Shown here: one piece after another, positions 27,125-34,536 of the stretch
Numbering within the stretch: the first letter of the stretch is position 1
How the letters are laid out: every line of letters begins with the position of its first letter
NCBI GenBank assembly: GCA_964386865.1
Contig: CAYLUN010000050.1
Coordinates: forward strand, 1 to 44,180
Direction of reading: 5' to 3'
Origin: CAYLUN01 sp964386865
Lineage (GTDB): Bacteria; Verrucomicrobiota; Kiritimatiellia; RFP12; UBA1067
Length of the DNA: 44,180 bases
Program-made: the position numbers and the translations under genes
Notes under the pieces: generated by a model
Told to the model about the DNA's origin: nothing
The model's input: only the letters and a program-made list of their open reading frames with translations
Databases searched by the model: none

Positions 27125-27194
27125 GGCCCGCACGGAGGCGGGCCCAGAGCGACGGGAGCCGGAACGGCCAGCTTCGCGCGGACAGCCTCCGTGC
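27125..27194. terminator. Inverted repeats between convergent genes, possible bidirectional terminator
   Basis: Hairpin GGCCCGC-N6-GCGGGCC (27125-27144), overlapped by a perfect 10-bp inverted repeat GCACGGAGGC (27130-27139)/GCCTCCGTGC (27185-27194). It lies between the stops of the VIT gene (+) and the PAS-AraC gene (-). No U-run, so the terminator role is only inferred. Confidence 0.45.
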
Positions 27195-27214
27195 CGTCCG
27201 CAGCCCACGTGTCC

Positions 27215-27967
27215 CTACCCGTGTGTGTCCTGCTGGCGGTGGTGGTCGCGGTACTGCTTGGGCGAGCAGGACATCTGGCGCCGGAAGGTGCGCGTGAAGT
27301 GGCTGTGGTCATAGAAGCCAACGGCGAGCGCGATGTCGGCGATCGTACGGTCGGTGGTTTCGAGCAGCGCGCGGCTGGCGTTGACGCGCACGCGCAGGAT
27401 GTACTCGCCCGGCGAGGTGCCGAGGAGTTGGCGGAAGCGCCGCTCGAACTGGCTTTGGGAGACGCCCGCTTGGGCGGCGAGGGAGGCGAGGTCGAGCTCG
27501 TCCCCGTAGTGCCGGTGGATGTGATCGATCACCTTCGAGAAGCGGCCGTACCAGTCGGGCGTGCCGCGCAGCCCCTCCACGATGCGGTGGATGCCCGCCA
27601 CGCCGATCACGCGCCGGTTCTTGCCGTAGACCGGCACTTTGCTGTAGACGATCATCTGGTCCGAGTTCTCAGGAGCGGGCGCGATGGCGTTGATGATGGG
27701 CCTGCCGGTCCGCATCACCTCCTGGTCGCCCTGCACGTACAAGGCTGCCCGATCCTTGGGGAAGAAGTCGTAGTCGGTCTTGCCGAGGGTGTCGCGCTCA
27801 TGATTCACCTGGCAGTACTCGACGGCGCGCCGGTTGTGCATCACGAAGCGGCCTGCCCGGTCTTTCATAAAGAAGGCTACGTCGGGCACGAGGTCGAGCA
27901 GCTGCCGGAAGGGTGAGAGATCGCCGATCTTTGCCACGAAATCGGATTGAAAACGACTGGCATTCAT
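27215..27967 (-). CDS. PAS-AraC family transcriptional regulator 2
   Basis: 250 residues from ATG 27967; the in-frame TTG at 27982 lies inside the likely -10 region and is rejected. Same architecture as the regulator at 16976: PAS sensor (LLDLVPDVAFFMKDRAGRF, LGKTDYDFFPKDRAALY) followed by an AraC DNA-binding domain (LDLASLAAQAGVSQSQFERR...GFYDHSHFTRTF). It is divergent from the oxidoreductase gene at 28100, the probable target, and convergent with the VIT gene. No Shine-Dalgarno precedes the start, and the upstream spacing of TTGTA elements is identical to that of the first regulator. The ligand is unknown. Confidence 0.9.
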   Translation of the reverse strand: MNASRFQSDFVAKIGDLSPFRQLLDLVPDVAFFMKDRAGRFVMHNRRAVEYCQVNHERDTLGKTDYDFFPKDRAALYVQGDQEVMRTGRPIINAIAPAPENSDQMIVYSKVPVYGKNRRVIGVAGIHRIVEGLRGTPDWYGRFSKVIDHIHRHYGDELDLASLAAQAGVSQSQFERRFRQLLGTSPGEYILRVRVNASRALLETTDRTIADIALAVGFYDHSHFTRTFRRQMSCSPKQYRDHHRQQDTHG

Positions 27968-28003
27968 GCGGCTATTGTACAAGCATCTGAGCCGATTTTA
28001 CAA
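27968..28003 (-). promoter_or_regulatory. Putative leaderless promoter / 21-bp direct repeat of PAS-AraC gene 2
   Basis: On the minus strand: TTGTAA, 18 bases, TACAAT, six bases, ATG. The larger direct repeat GCTTGTAAAA / GCTTGTACAA has a 21-bp period (+ strand 27996-28005 and 27975-27984). TACAAT matches the -10 consensus at 5 of 6. The geometry matches that before 16976. Being between divergent genes, it may also control the oxidoreductase at 28100. Confidence 0.6.
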
Positions 28004-28099
28004 GCTGCGAAAGGGTGGGTGAGGTACAGTAATACGTAATGGTAAGAGGGCTTACGGTTTAGAGGTGCACCGGCTAGACACGATGGGGGCTCGGGGACG

Positions 28100-29449
28100 A
28101 TGAAGACGAGAAGGGCGTTTTTGCAGGCGATAGTGGCCGCGGGCGTCGCGCCGCTGGCTCTGCCGTCGCGCGTGTTGGGCCGCGAGGGCGCGGTCGCTCC
28201 GAACAGCCGCGTCAACGTCGCCCTGATTGGGACGGGGCGGCAGGTGTTTCACGCGAACATGCCGTGGTTCTTGTGGTCGAAGGACGTGCAGGTCGTGGCG
28301 GTGTGCGACGCCGACGCGTGGCGCATGGATCTGGCGCGGCAGGCGGTCGAGGCCAACTACGCGGTGTCGGCCGGGCGCGACGGCTACACGGGGTGTGCGA
28401 CGCACCGCGACTTCCGCGAGGTCTTGGCGCGGCCGGACGTGGATGCGGTCATGATCTCTACGCCGGACCACTGGCACGCCTGCATGGCGGTCGCGGCGAT
28501 GCGGGCGGGCAAGGACGTTGCGCTTGAGAAGCCCCTCTCGCTCTGCGTGCGGGAGGGCCGGGCCATAGCGGAGGCGGTCAAGGAGCACGGACGGATTCTG
28601 CGCACCGACACCGAGGTGCGCGCCTGCAAACAGTTTCACCAGCTCTGTCAAGTGGTGCGCAACGGGCTGATCGGCGACGTCCGGCGCGTGATCGTCACGG
28701 TGCCGAGCGACCCGCCGCCCCTCCGGGAGCTGCCAGCCGCGGAGCCGGTGCCGCCGGAGCTGGACTATGATTTGTGGCTCGGGCCCGCGCCGGCGAACCT
28801 CTACACCGAGAGGCGTGTTCACTATCGGCAGGCGGGCCTGGACTACGTGGGCGGCAAGGGGCCGGGGTGGTTCCACATCGAGGACTACTCGTTGGGCGTG
28901 ATGTTGAACTGGGGCACGCACGTGCTCGACATCACGCAGTGGCTGCTGGACACGGAGCACGGCGGCCCGGCGGAGATCAAAGGCTCGGCTCGCTTTCCGA
29001 AGAAGAGCTTCTGGAATGTGGCCGAGTCGTTCAAAATCCGGTACCGCTACGCCAGCGGGGTCGAGGTGTTCTACACGAACGCCGAAGCCGCCTGTGTCCG
29101 GGTGGAGGGAACAACGGGGTGGATCGAGTACACCTGGTTCAAGGAGAACAGCTTCAAGGCGAGTTCGCCGGCGCTGCTGACGTGGAAGCCGGGGCCGAAC
29201 GATCTGACTTTGCCATGCGTGGACGAGAAACAGGATTTCATCGACTGCGTCCGAAGCCGGAAGGAGCCGCTGATCACGGCCGAGAAGGGGCATCGCACGG
29301 CGACGATGTGCCAGCTCGGCCACATCTCGGCGACGCTCGGGCGGCGGTTGAAGTGGGACGCGGCAGCCGAGCGCGTCGTCGGTGACGCCGAGGCCAATGC
29401 GCTGCTGACGCGGCCGCACCGCGAGCCGTGGGCCGTGCCGGGGTGTTGA
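28100..29449 (+). CDS. Tat-exported Gfo/Idh/MocA oxidoreductase
   Basis: 449 residues. Twin-arginine leader MKTRRAFLQAIVAAGVAPLA; nucleotide loop VALIGTGRQ; STPDHWHACM followed by ALEKPLSL, the Glu-Lys-Pro motif with the catalytic lysine; the C-terminal sheet domain contains NWGTHVLDITQWLL. The start has GGGG upstream. It is the first gene of a + strand run through 34345/35964 and is divergent from PAS-AraC regulator 2. It most resembles the copy at 30346 in its motifs. Probable NAD(P)-dependent sugar, cyclitol or glycoside dehydrogenase; substrate unknown. Confidence 0.9.
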   Translation: MKTRRAFLQAIVAAGVAPLALPSRVLGREGAVAPNSRVNVALIGTGRQVFHANMPWFLWSKDVQVVAVCDADAWRMDLARQAVEANYAVSAGRDGYTGCATHRDFREVLARPDVDAVMISTPDHWHACMAVAAMRAGKDVALEKPLSLCVREGRAIAEAVKEHGRILRTDTEVRACKQFHQLCQVVRNGLIGDVRRVIVTVPSDPPPLRELPAAEPVPPELDYDLWLGPAPANLYTERRVHYRQAGLDYVGGKGPGWFHIEDYSLGVMLNWGTHVLDITQWLLDTEHGGPAEIKGSARFPKKSFWNVAESFKIRYRYASGVEVFYTNAEAACVRVEGTTGWIEYTWFKENSFKASSPALLTWKPGPNDLTLPCVDEKQDFIDCVRSRKEPLITAEKGHRTATMCQLGHISATLGRRLKWDAAAERVVGDAEANALLTRPHREPWAVPGC

Positions 29450-29472
29450 GGGGCGTTAGCGTTGGAGGTAAT

Positions 29473-30336
29473 ATGCGTGACAGGTGTTTGCTTGGTGTTC
29501 GGCAAGGGGTTGTTCTAGCGTGCGTCCTGTTCGCTGGCGCTGTTCGGGGCGGCGCGATGCCCAACCCCTTCTTTGCGATGGACACGGGGCTGCGTGACGA
29601 CCCGTCGCGGACGCCCGCCCAGCAGGCGCGGCTGCTCAAGGAGCTCGGCTACGCGGGAGTCGGCTGGAGCCCCGCGAAGACCCCGGAGATGCTGGCTGCG
29701 TGCGATGCCGAGGGCCTGAAGATGTTCAATGTCTACATCGGCGTGGAGATCGGGCCCACGAACCGGGTCGCGCCCGAGCCTATCGTGCGGCTGATCGGGC
29801 AGCTCAAAGGGCGGGATACGGCGCTCTGGCTGTACGTGCAGAGCAAGGCCTACGCGACGCCCTCCGACGAGGCCGGCGACGCGGACGCGGTTGTGCTGCT
29901 GCGCGACATCGCCGACCGGGCGCGGCAGGCCGGGCTATCGGTGTCGCTCTACCCGCACACGCGGTTCTGGATGGAGCGCGTACAGGATGCTGTGAGGCTG
30001 GCCAAGCAGGTCGATCGGCCCAACCTCGGCGTCACCTTCAACCTCTGCCACTGCATCAAGGTTGGAGACGCGGCCCGCATCGACGCGCTGCTGGAACTGG
30101 CGAAGCCGCACCTGACTTTCGTGACGGTCAACGGCGCGGACTACGCGGGCGACTGGGGCAGGCTGATCCAGCCGCTCGGGCAGGGCGCGTTCGATGTCGG
30201 AGCGGTGTTGAAGAAACTGAAGGCAATGGGGTATACTGGGCCTGTGGGCTTGCAGCACTACGGCGTCAAAGGGGACTCTCGCGATAGGCTGGGGCAGTCC
30301 ATGCAAGCTTGGCGCGCGTTACAGCCGAACCAGTGA
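29473..30336 (+). CDS. Exported sugar-phosphate isomerase/epimerase-like TIM-barrel protein
   Basis: 287 residues. ATG 29473 has GGAGG four bases upstream and starts a signal peptide (MRDRCLLGVRQGVVLACVLFAGAVRG). The remainder is an AP-endonuclease-2/xylose-isomerase-like TIM barrel: LLKELGYAGVGW, VSLYPHTRFW, LGVTFNLCHCIK, FVTVNGAD and VGLQHYG mark successive strands with metal-binding His/Asp/Glu. These proteins isomerise or epimerise sugars and inosose-type keto compounds and frequently neighbour Gfo/Idh/MocA genes. It lies 23 nt after one oxidoreductase and 9 nt before another, so one operon is likely. An exported isomerase suggests the substrate is processed in the periplasm. Confidence 0.85.
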   Translation: MRDRCLLGVRQGVVLACVLFAGAVRGGAMPNPFFAMDTGLRDDPSRTPAQQARLLKELGYAGVGWSPAKTPEMLAACDAEGLKMFNVYIGVEIGPTNRVAPEPIVRLIGQLKGRDTALWLYVQSKAYATPSDEAGDADAVVLLRDIADRARQAGLSVSLYPHTRFWMERVQDAVRLAKQVDRPNLGVTFNLCHCIKVGDAARIDALLELAKPHLTFVTVNGADYAGDWGRLIQPLGQGAFDVGAVLKKLKAMGYTGPVGLQHYGVKGDSRDRLGQSMQAWRALQPNQ

Positions 30337-30345
30337 GGAGCGGGT

Positions 30346-31635
30346 ATGGAGAAGACGAGACGGGGATTCTTGCGTGCGGCGCTGGCGGCTTCGGCCGCGC
30401 CGATGATCGTCCCGCCCAGCGTGCTGGGGCGGGGCGCGACGGCGCCGTCGGAGCGCGTGACGTTCGGGTGCATCGGCACGGGCGGGCACTTCATGGGGCG
30501 CAACCTGCCCTGCATGCGGCAGGTGCCGGACATACAGCTGGTCTCGGTGTGCGACGTGGACGCGGAGCGCCTGGAGTCGGCCCGGCTGGCGGTCTCGCAG
30601 ACGTACGGCGCGGGTGTGACGGCGCACGGCGATTTCCGCGAGATCCTTGCGCAGCCGGGCGTGGACGCGGTGATGATCTCCACGGCCGACCACTGGCACG
30701 TGATGATCTCGATCCTCGCGGCGCGGGCGGGCAAGGACGTGATGTGCGAAAAGCCGCTCACCTACAACGTGGCCGACGGCCGCGCGCTCGTGGATGCGAT
30801 CCGGCAAACGGGGCGCGTGTTCCAGACCGCCTCCGAGAACCGGACCGTTCCCGAGTACAAGCAGATGTGCGAGATCGCCCGCAGCGGCCGGCTCGGCAAG
30901 CTCCGGCGCGTCCGCGTGGGGCTGCCGGGCGGCTACTGGCCGGGCACGCAGAAGTACAACCCCGTGGTGTACGAGGCGCCGCCCAAGACCTTCAACTACG
31001 ACATGTGGCTGGGCCCCGCGCCCGAGAAGCCGTACACGCCGGGCCGTACGCACTTCGTCTTCCGCTGGATCTCGGACTACAGCGGTGGCATGCTGGCCGA
31101 CTGGGGCGCGCACCTGCTGGACCTGTCGCAGTGGGCGCTGAACCGCGAGCGCACCGGGCCGGTCAAGGTCCAGGGCTACGGGTGGAAGCCCGTGCACGAG
31201 CTGTACGACACGCTGACGGACTTCCACCTCCGGTACGAGTACGCGGGCGGCGAGGAGCTGTTCGTGGATGCGAGCGAGCCCTCGCTGCGCATCGAGGGAG
31301 ACGACGGGTGGATATCGTCGCAGAAGTGGCGCGGGCAGGTGCAGGCCTCCAGCCGCAAGCTGCTGGAGCCGGTCGGCCCCGGGGAAGTTCAGCTCGTGAG
31401 CGAGCGGGTCGACGGCGAGCACGTGAGCTTCGTCAAGGCGGTCAAGTCGCGGGCCTCGGCCTACGCGCCCGCCGAGGTGGGGCACCGCAGCATCACGCTG
31501 GCGCACATCGGCAACATCGCGGCCGCGCTGGGCAAGCCGCTGCGCTGGAACCCCGAGGCCGAGCGCTTCGTGGACGCGCCGGAAGCGGACAAGCTGCTGA
31601 GCCGCGAGAAGCGGGCGAAGTGGAACCTGGCGTGA
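30346..31635 (+). CDS. Tat-exported Gfo/Idh/MocA oxidoreductase
   Basis: 429 residues. Leader MEKTRRGFLRAALAASAAP is a twin-arginine signal. Nucleotide loop FGCIGTGGH; STADHWHVMI followed by MCEKPLTY (catalytic Lys); DWGAHLLDLSQWAL in the C-terminal domain. ATG follows GAGGAG by six bases and lies 9 nt after the isomerase stop. It probably acts in sequence with the isomerase and the other oxidoreductases. The substrate cannot be named. Confidence 0.9.
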   Translation: MEKTRRGFLRAALAASAAPMIVPPSVLGRGATAPSERVTFGCIGTGGHFMGRNLPCMRQVPDIQLVSVCDVDAERLESARLAVSQTYGAGVTAHGDFREILAQPGVDAVMISTADHWHVMISILAARAGKDVMCEKPLTYNVADGRALVDAIRQTGRVFQTASENRTVPEYKQMCEIARSGRLGKLRRVRVGLPGGYWPGTQKYNPVVYEAPPKTFNYDMWLGPAPEKPYTPGRTHFVFRWISDYSGGMLADWGAHLLDLSQWALNRERTGPVKVQGYGWKPVHELYDTLTDFHLRYEYAGGEELFVDASEPSLRIEGDDGWISSQKWRGQVQASSRKLLEPVGPGEVQLVSERVDGEHVSFVKAVKSRASAYAPAEVGHRSITLAHIGNIAAALGKPLRWNPEAERFVDAPEADKLLSREKRAKWNLA

Positions 31636-31684
31636 GGGAGAGGGAAGCGCCTCACGGCGCCACTACAAACGAAAGCACGAAGAG

Positions 31685-32980
31685 ATGTCGGTTATGAGGA
31701 CTAGACCAGAACTGCTTGTAGGTGCAGGGCTTCTCGCCGCGCTGGCGATGGAGGCTCAAGAGTTGTCGCCGGCCTGCGCGAAGCTCCAAAGCGCGGCGCC
31801 AGCGGCAGTGATCGCCGCCCTCGAAAGCGAGGACGTCTACCTTCGCGAGGTGGCGCTGGCAAAGATCGCGCGCGAAGACCTTTCGCCGGAGTTGACGCGT
31901 GCGGCGGCTGAGGCGGTCGCGGCCGTGCGTTTGCCGGGGGTGAAGGCTCAGCTGATCGCCGTGCTGGCCGAGCGCGGCGACGCGTCAGTCGCGCCGGCCG
32001 TGCGTGCGGCGCTAAAGGATGCCGATCCGACGGTGCGTGCGGCAGCGGCGCAGGCGTGCGGGCTTTTCAAGGACGTCCCGGCGGCGGACGCGCTTTTCGA
32101 CCTGCTCGGCGGCGGCGAAGCGGAGGCCGCCCGAGAAGCGCTGCGCCGCATCCCGAACCCGGCGATCGACGACCGCCTGGTGGCGCTTCTCGCGGGCGGC
32201 GGAGGCACCAACCGCGTGATGGCGCTCGACTTGCTGGCCGCCCGGCGCTACGGGGGCGTTTTCGAGCTGGCGCTCGACAAGGGGCTGTTCGGGTCGGATC
32301 CGGCACTGGCCAAGGCGGCGGCGGGGGCGATCCGGGCTTACGCGCCGGCCGGTGGCTTCGAGCGGGTTCTCGACTTCGCGCTCGCGCTGCCCGCACCGTC
32401 GGCGGAACTTTTGGCGGGCACGCTGTCGGTGACGTTGGACGAGGCTGCGGACCGGGCGGCGTGCGAACGTCGGGTCGGCCGGGCGCTGGCGTCGTGCGGT
32501 GCGGCCCACGCGCCGCTGCTGACCGGGCTGCTGGCGGCGAGCCAGGGTGCGGAGGCGCTGTCCGCGCTGTCGAAGCGGCTGGAGTCGGCCGACCTCGAGG
32601 CGCGCAAAGACGCGGTTCGCAACCTCGGCAAGTGGAACAGCGAGGCGGCGCTGGTGCCGCTGGTGCTGGCCGCGCGGCGCGAGGCCGACGCGGGCGCGCA
32701 GACGCTGGCGTGGCGGGCGGTGCTGGACATCGTCAAGCGCGCCGACAAGATCGCGGATTTCTACCAGCCGGTCTCGGCGATACACCAGGCGATCTGGTAT
32801 GCGCCGCGCCGGGAGGAGCAGGTGGCGGCGCTGCAGGCGCTGCCGCTTTACCACCCGAAGTCGTGGGAGGTGGAGTGGCTGTTGACTAAGGTCGAAACGG
32901 AGAAGCCGGAGCTGGCGGAGGAGGCGGGTCGCGTGAAGGACGCGCTGGTGCCGCCGTTCTCGGGGCTGCTCGGGCGGTGA
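31685..32980 (+). CDS. Exported HEAT-repeat protein
   Basis: 431 residues. The short hydrophobic N-terminus (LLVGAGLLAALAMEAQ) is a likely signal peptide; the ribosome site is weak, and ATG 31694 is an alternative. The body is made of helical pairs of HEAT/PBS-lyase type (SEDVYLREVALAKIAR, KDADPTVRAAAAQACGLF, SADLEARKDAVRNLGKWNSE). Such solenoids mediate protein contacts; no catalytic residue is evident. In PVC bacteria HEAT modules are often paired with exported oxidoreductases or sugar-active enzymes, and here the gene sits between two oxidoreductase genes, 49 nt after one. The exact role is unknown. Confidence 0.8.
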   Translation: MSVMRTRPELLVGAGLLAALAMEAQELSPACAKLQSAAPAAVIAALESEDVYLREVALAKIAREDLSPELTRAAAEAVAAVRLPGVKAQLIAVLAERGDASVAPAVRAALKDADPTVRAAAAQACGLFKDVPAADALFDLLGGGEAEAAREALRRIPNPAIDDRLVALLAGGGGTNRVMALDLLAARRYGGVFELALDKGLFGSDPALAKAAAGAIRAYAPAGGFERVLDFALALPAPSAELLAGTLSVTLDEAADRAACERRVGRALASCGAAHAPLLTGLLAASQGAEALSALSKRLESADLEARKDAVRNLGKWNSEAALVPLVLAARREADAGAQTLAWRAVLDIVKRADKIADFYQPVSAIHQAIWYAPRREEQVAALQALPLYHPKSWEVEWLLTKVETEKPELAEEAGRVKDALVPPFSGLLGR

Positions 32981-33038
32981 CGGGCGGTGTTTCGGCCGTC
33001 CCGTAAGTCCGACCGTACAGGCGGCGTTTGGGTCAGTA

Positions 33039-33061
33039 CGACCGGCGCTACGAGCCGGTCG
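33039..33061. repeat. Perfect hairpin CGACCGGC-N7-GCCGGTCG
   Basis: Eight-bp stem with a seven-base loop in the 132-base gap between the HEAT gene and the next oxidoreductase, about 50 bases before its start. It may be a terminator or REP-type element; there is no U-run. Confidence 0.5.
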
Positions 33062-33112
33062 ACGGGAGGCTTTCCGGCGAAGTGTTGATGTAGGCGACGA
33101 AAGGAGCACAGT

Positions 33113-34345
33113 ATGAAGCAGAAGGTGATGGACTCGTTGACCCGCGCGTTTTCGCGCCGGGAGTTTGTGGCGGTTACGGGGGCGGCGGGAATCGCGGCTG
33201 CGGCTGCGCCGTCTTTTGCGCAGCAGGCGCCGGCTGCCGCCGGGCCGAAGATCAAGCTCGGCGTGGTGGGGTGCGGCGGCCGAGGCAAGTTTGTGACGGA
33301 CCTGTTCGTGAAGCACGGCGGCTACGAGATCGTGGCGGCGGCGGACTACTTCCAAGACCGCGTCGACGCGTTCGGCGAGAAGTTCGGCGTGCCGGCGGAG
33401 CGGCGCTTCACGGGGCTTAGCGGCTACAGGCGCGTGCTCGAGGCGAAGCCCGATGCGGTGGCCCTCATGACCGCGCCTTTCTTCCGGCCGGAGCAGGCGG
33501 CGGCCGCGGTTGAGGCGGGGTGCCACGTCTATCTGGCGAAGCCTGTGGCGGTGGACGTGCCGGGGTGCCTGTCCATCGAGGCGAGCGGCAAGCGGGCGAC
33601 CGAGAAGAAGCTGTGCTTCCTTGTGGACTTCCAGACGCGGGCGCAGCCTTTCTACAAGGAGGCGCTCAAGCGGGTTCACGGCGGCGCGATCGGCGAGTTC
33701 GCTTTCGGCGAGGCCTACTACCACTGCGGGCGGCTGGGCATCCACCAGCCGAACGAGGGCGCCGAGGGCCGCCTGCGCAACTGGGTGTTCGACCAGGCGC
33801 TTTCGGGCGACATCATCACCGAGCAGAACGTGCACGCGCTGGACGTGATGAGCTGGGTGTTCGGGAGGCCGCCGCTGCACGTGTTCGGCACGGGCGGGCG
33901 CAAGGTCCGCGTCGACGTGGGCGACTGCTGGGACACGTTCACGCTGCACTACCAGTACCCGAACAACGTCGGCGTGACATTCAGCTCGCGGCAGTTCGAG
34001 GGGCACGGTACGCAGCCGGAGGGTATCGTGTGCCGCGTGTTCGGCACCAAGGGCGTTCTGGAGACGTCGTACGGCGGCAACGTGATGATCCGCGGCGAAA
34101 ACTTCTACCGCGGCGGCGAGACCAAGCAGATCTACCTGGAGGGCGCGCGGAACAACATCGCCGACTTCCACGCGTCGATCCGGGCGGGCGAGTGCGCGAA
34201 CGCGACGGTGCCGCCCAGCGTGCAGAGCAGCCTGGTCACGATCATGGGGCGCAAGGCCGCCTACACCGGCAAGCTCGTGACGTGGGAGGAGACGGTCAAG
34301 GATGCCGAGCGGGTAGACGGCAAGCTGCAAGGGCTGAAGGCGTAG
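33113..34345 (+). CDS. Tat-exported Gfo/Idh/MocA oxidoreductase
   Basis: 410 residues. An extended Tat leader (FSRREFVAVTGAAGIAAAAA) ends at SFAQQ. The nucleotide loop is LGVVGCGGRG. The EKP-type motif is altered to LAKPVAV, keeping Lys and Pro but replacing Glu; SGDIITEQNVHALDVMSW covers the conserved His region. AAGGAG lies nine bases before ATG. It differs more from the other three copies and may belong to a separate subfamily. The hairpin upstream and the 132-base gap suggest it may have its own promoter. Confidence 0.88.
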   Translation: MKQKVMDSLTRAFSRREFVAVTGAAGIAAAAAPSFAQQAPAAAGPKIKLGVVGCGGRGKFVTDLFVKHGGYEIVAAADYFQDRVDAFGEKFGVPAERRFTGLSGYRRVLEAKPDAVALMTAPFFRPEQAAAAVEAGCHVYLAKPVAVDVPGCLSIEASGKRATEKKLCFLVDFQTRAQPFYKEALKRVHGGAIGEFAFGEAYYHCGRLGIHQPNEGAEGRLRNWVFDQALSGDIITEQNVHALDVMSWVFGRPPLHVFGTGGRKVRVDVGDCWDTFTLHYQYPNNVGVTFSSRQFEGHGTQPEGIVCRVFGTKGVLETSYGGNVMIRGENFYRGGETKQIYLEGARNNIADFHASIRAGECANATVPPSVQSSLVTIMGRKAAYTGKLVTWEETVKDAERVDGKLQGLKA

Positions 34346-34347
34346 GG

Positions 34348-34509
34348 AACGCTCAGCGTTCAAGTGGGGAGAACGGCGGCGCGACAGCCGAAGCCAATTG
34401 GTTTCTACTTGAGCGTTGAGCGTTAAATGTTCAGTCGTTCTTTCCCTTCTCCTTTGCCGAAGCCCATTGGTTTCTACTTGAGCGTTGAGCGTTGAACGTT
34501 CAGTCGTTC
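34348..34509. repeat. 54-bp direct repeat with inverted arm in intergenic region
   Basis: Copies at 34387-34440 and 34456-34509 (69-bp period) differ at only 3 of 54 positions. The segment CTTGAGCGTTGAGCGTT in each copy is the near-complement (two mismatches) of AACGCTCAGCGTTCAAG at 34348-34364, so the region can fold. This accounts for most of the 191-base gap before the URO-D-like gene. Confidence 0.8.
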
Positions 34510-34536
34510 CACCATTTATTTACCCAAGGAGGCAAC

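Noticed and set aside
32012..34363. 783-codon minus-strand frame across the HEAT and oxidoreductase genes
   Set aside because: It spans two well-supported genes and an intergenic gap in antisense with no domain signal.
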